The notes beneath the pieces were generated by a model. That model worked only from the letters and a program-made list of their open reading frames with translations, was not told the DNA's origin and made no database searches. Shown piece after piece: positions 36,135 to 38,082 of a stretch of DNA of 38,082 nt (positions are counted from its first letter, which is position 1; every line of letters begins with the position of its first letter). This DNA comes from Nevskia sp. (GTDB lineage Bacteria; Pseudomonadota; Gammaproteobacteria; Nevskiales; Nevskiaceae). The translations under genes and the position numbers were made by a program. Location of the stretch: contig JAQGNU010000004.1 in the NCBI GenBank assembly GCA_028291645.1, positions 1 through 38,082 of the forward strand, given 5' to 3'.

Positions 36135-37178
36135 ATGAATCTGAAAGGCACCAAGATCAAAGTGCATGACATGTCGCTGCGCGACGGCATGCACCCGACG
36201 CGGCACCAGATCACGATCGCGCAGATGCAGTCCGTCGCCCAGGGCATGGACGCCGCCGGCGTGCCGCTGATCGAAGTCACCCACGGCGACGGACTCGGCG
36301 GCGCTTCGGTCAACTACGGCTTTCCCGCCGCCAGCGACGAGGAATATCTGCGCGCAGTGATCCCGCTGATGAAGACCGCGAAAGTCTCGGCGCTGCTGAT
36401 CCCCGGCATCGGCACCATCGACCACCTGCGCATGGCCGCCGACTGCGGCGTCGCTGCGATCCGCATCGCCACGCATTGCACCGAGGCCGACGTTGCCGAA
36501 CAGCACATCAACCTCGGCCGCAAGATGGGCCTCGACACCGTCGGCTTCCTGATGATGGCGCACATGATCGAGCCCGAGCAGCTGCTGCAACAGGCGCTGC
36601 TGATGGAGAGCTACGGCGCCAACTGCCTGTACGCGGCCGACTCCGCCGGCTACATGCTGCCGGACGACGTCAGCGCGCGCATCCGCCTGTTGCGCGAAAA
36701 GCTCAAGCCGGAAACCGAGATCGGTTTCCACGGTCATCACAATCTGGCGATGGGCATCGCCAACTCACTGGCTGCGGTCGAAGCCGGCGCGCGCCGCATC
36801 GACGGTGCCTGTGGCGGCATGGGTGCCGGTGCGGGCAACACACCGCTGGAAGTGTTCGTCGCGGTGTGCAATCGCATGGGCATCGAAACCGGCGTCGACG
36901 TGTTCAAGATTTCCGATGTCGCCGAAGATCTGGTGACGCCGATTCTCGACTTCCCGGTGCGCATCGATCGCAATTCGCTGACGCTCGGCTATGCCGGCGT
37001 GTATTCCTCGTTCCTGCTGTTCGCCAAGCGCGCCGAAGCCAAATACGGCATCTCCGCGCGCGAGATTCTGCTGGAGCTGGGACGCCGCAAAATGGTCGGC
37101 GGCCAGGAAGACATGATCGAAGACACTGCGCTGACGATGCTGCGCGAGCGCGGACAGTTGAAAGCCGCCGCCGCATAA
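36135..37178 (+). CDS. mhpE: 4-hydroxy-2-oxovalerate/hexanoate aldolase
   Basis: A 347-residue aldolase of the MhpE/BphI/HsaF family, cutting 4-hydroxy-2-oxo acids to pyruvate and an aldehyde that is channelled to the partner dehydrogenase. [15 protein letters not shown] holds the catalytic Arg and metal-binding Asp, [15 protein letters not shown] holds the metal His pair, and [17 protein letters not shown] follows. C-terminal communication-domain sequence [24 protein letters not shown] is present. An AGGAGA site precedes the ATG. Together with mhpF and mhpD it completes the lower meta-cleavage route. Confidence 0.96.
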   Translation: MNLKGTKIKVHDMSLRDGMHPTRHQITIAQMQSVAQGMDAAGVPLIEVTHGDGLGGASVNYGFPAASDEEYLRAVIPLMKTAKVSALLIPGIGTIDHLRMAADCGVAAIRIATHCTEADVAEQHINLGRKMGLDTVGFLMMAHMIEPEQLLQQALLMESYGANCLYAADSAGYMLPDDVSARIRLLREKLKPETEIGFHGHHNLAMGIANSLAAVEAGARRIDGACGGMGAGAGNTPLEVFVAVCNRMGIETGVDVFKISDVAEDLVTPILDFPVRIDRNSLTLGYAGVYSSFLLFAKRAEAKYGISAREILLELGRRKMVGGQEDMIEDTALTMLRERGQLKAAAA

Positions 37179-37199
37179 GTCATCGGCCGCGCTGCGCCG

Positions 37200-37733
37200 A
37201 TGAATCCGCGCGCCTGGGGGCCGATCAAGCAGCTGGCCTACGTTGTCGATAACCTCGATGCCAGCATCCAGCGCTGGATCGATCTGCACGGCGTCGGTCC
37301 CTGGACGGTCTATCGCAACGCCAGCATGCACGGGCATTTCCTCGATGTGGAGACGACGGTCAAGCTGAATGTCGGTCTCTCGTATCAGCACGACTTGCAG
37401 ATCGAACTGATCGAGCCGCTTGGCCTTGCGCCCTCGCCCTATCAGGATTCCAGCGGCCGAGCGCTGCTCGGCATGCATCACATCGCCTGGCATTCGGATG
37501 ATCTGGATCGCGATCTGATCGAGGCACGCGCACGCGGACTTCCCAGCGTATTCGAAGCCGGCAACGGCGCGGTGCGCATCGCCTATCTCGCATCGCGGCA
37601 GCAGGCGGGCATGCTGTTCGAGTTCATCGAAACCACGCCGCAGCTGCTCGCAGGTTTTGCCGCCGGTCTGCAGGCTTCGCGAGACTGGGACGGTATCAGC
37701 GCGCCGGTCACCGTCATCGACCTCGCGGCCTGA
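37200..37733 (+). CDS. VOC-superfamily (glyoxalase/epimerase-like) protein
   Basis: A 177-residue VOC-fold protein. Paired beta-alpha-beta-beta-beta modules are visible (IKQLAYVVDNLDASIQRWIDLHGVGPW, then GMHHIAWHSDDLDRDLIEARARGLPS), with possible metal ligands His in the second module and Glu in FEFIE near the C-terminus. It is far too short to be the missing extradiol dioxygenase (about 300 residues), so it is more likely an epimerase, lyase or isomerase, as in methylmalonyl-CoA epimerase-like proteins. It sits 21 bp behind the aldolase and 3 bp ahead of the last SDR, so it belongs to the operon. Substrate unknown. Confidence 0.78.
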   Translation: MNPRAWGPIKQLAYVVDNLDASIQRWIDLHGVGPWTVYRNASMHGHFLDVETTVKLNVGLSYQHDLQIELIEPLGLAPSPYQDSSGRALLGMHHIAWHSDDLDRDLIEARARGLPSVFEAGNGAVRIAYLASRQQAGMLFEFIETTPQLLAGFAAGLQASRDWDGISAPVTVIDLAA

Positions 37734-37736
37734 GCC

Positions 37737-38082
37737 ATGGCTGCGCTGCATCGCTTCCTGCGCGGGCGGTTCGTCGATGCAGTCTTCGCGCCGCGCATCG
37801 ACCTGCACGGCAAACGGATCATCGTCACCGGCTGCGCCGCCGGCTCCATCGGCTTCCAGACCGCGCGCATCCTCGCATCCTGGGGCGCAGACGTTATCGT
37901 CACCACGCGCAAGAATCCCGCAGCGATCGCCGCCGCACTGCGCGCGCAAATCGAGCGCGCGCCGCAGCACGGCCGCATCGACGCGCATGCGCTCGACCTT
38001 GCGGATGCAAGCTCGACCAACACTTTCGCCGCCTGGGTTCTGGAAAATCGCGGCGAGCGGCTCGACGTGCTGGTCAACAACG
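37737..38082 (+). CDS. Short-chain dehydrogenase (3' end beyond window)
   Basis: The N-terminal 115 residues of an SDR that runs off the right edge. TGCAAGSIG at about residues 31-39 is the cofactor motif, with one extra residue before the last Gly compared with TGxxxGIG, and LDVLVNN near the edge is the start of the NNAG motif. An N-terminal extension of about 20 residues (LHRFLRGRFVDAVFAPRIDL) precedes the fold. The ATG is 3 bp after the VOC stop. It is the ninth SDR of the island. Confidence 0.8.
   Translation, partial: MAALHRFLRGRFVDAVFAPRIDLHGKRIIVTGCAAGSIGFQTARILASWGADVIVTTRKNPAAIAAALRAQIERAPQHGRIDAHALDLADASSTNTFAAWVLENRGERLDVLVNN

Noticed and set aside
37200-37733. Missing extradiol (HsaC-type) ring-cleavage dioxygenase
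   Set aside because: At 177 residues it is too short for a two-domain type I extradiol enzyme, and its metal-ligand pattern is not that of one.

Overview
The window is high-GC, densely coded bacterial DNA with proteobacterial gene content: carAB, paired YceI genes with a cytochrome b561, a cyclophilin, YidB, and a long REP-like intergenic hairpin. A gammaproteobacterium of the Nevskiales/Solimonadaceae kind, or a similar steroid-degrading lineage, is my best guess. That placement is inference from gene content, with no rRNA or marker phylogeny available. I see no phage, insertion-sequence, tRNA, rRNA or CRISPR signal.

Layout. Positions 1-8.4 kb are housekeeping: carB (3' end cut by the window edge) and carA on the minus strand, then cytochrome b561 and two YceI genes on the plus strand ending in a strong terminator, then ppiB, an SPFH/prohibitin protein and a 45-residue membrane protein on the minus strand. 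From 8.6 kb to the right edge almost everything looks like an aerobic steroid catabolism island in several transcription units. (A) 8.6-17.2 kb, plus: a 3-ketosteroid Delta4(5alpha)-dehydrogenase-like flavoprotein, an acyl-CoA synthetase, five short-chain dehydrogenases (SDRs) and a SAM methyltransferase, followed by yidB. (B) 23.6-17.7 kb, minus: an HsaA-like flavin monooxygenase, a KstD-type Delta1-dehydrogenase, an SDR, an Old Yellow Enzyme and tryptophan 2,3-dioxygenase. (C) 23.8-25.0 kb, plus: a KshA-like Rieske oxygenase. (D) 26.0-25.0 kb, minus: a steroid Delta5-isomerase with its catalytic residues and a SnoaL-like protein. (E) 26.3-27.5 kb, plus: a LuxR-type regulator of TeiR-like size. 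(F) 32.6-27.6 kb, minus: SDR, sulfatase, formylglycine-generating enzyme (FGE), a degenerate SDR and another SnoaL-like protein. (G) 33.0 kb to the edge, plus: a meta-cleavage operon (C-C hydrolase, dienoate hydratase, cupin, acylating aldehyde dehydrogenase, hydroxy-oxo-acid aldolase, VOC protein, start of a further SDR).

How the genes may work together (inference from families). A sulfated steroid would be desulfated in the periplasm by the sulfatase, itself activated by the FGE encoded next to it. SDRs would oxidise hydroxyls, the isomerase would move Delta5 to Delta4, the two flavin dehydrogenases would put double bonds into ring A (Delta4 from 5alpha-steroids, then Delta1), and the Rieske enzyme would attack the nucleus (9alpha in the KshA paradigm). 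The HsaA-like enzyme would hydroxylate the aromatised A ring. After ring cleavage by an extradiol dioxygenase not present in this window, the hydrolase, hydratase, aldolase and aldehyde dehydrogenase would send the small fragment to pyruvate and an acyl-CoA.

The least ordinary items are the sulfatase-FGE pair in a steroid island with a non-canonical CATSR sulfatase signature, an SDR whose catalytic Tyr is Ser, a C-C hydrolase with Glu at the catalytic Asp position, a Rieske protein with a stretched cluster-binding loop, and a 41-bp direct repeat with a nested hairpin upstream of the meta-cleavage operon.
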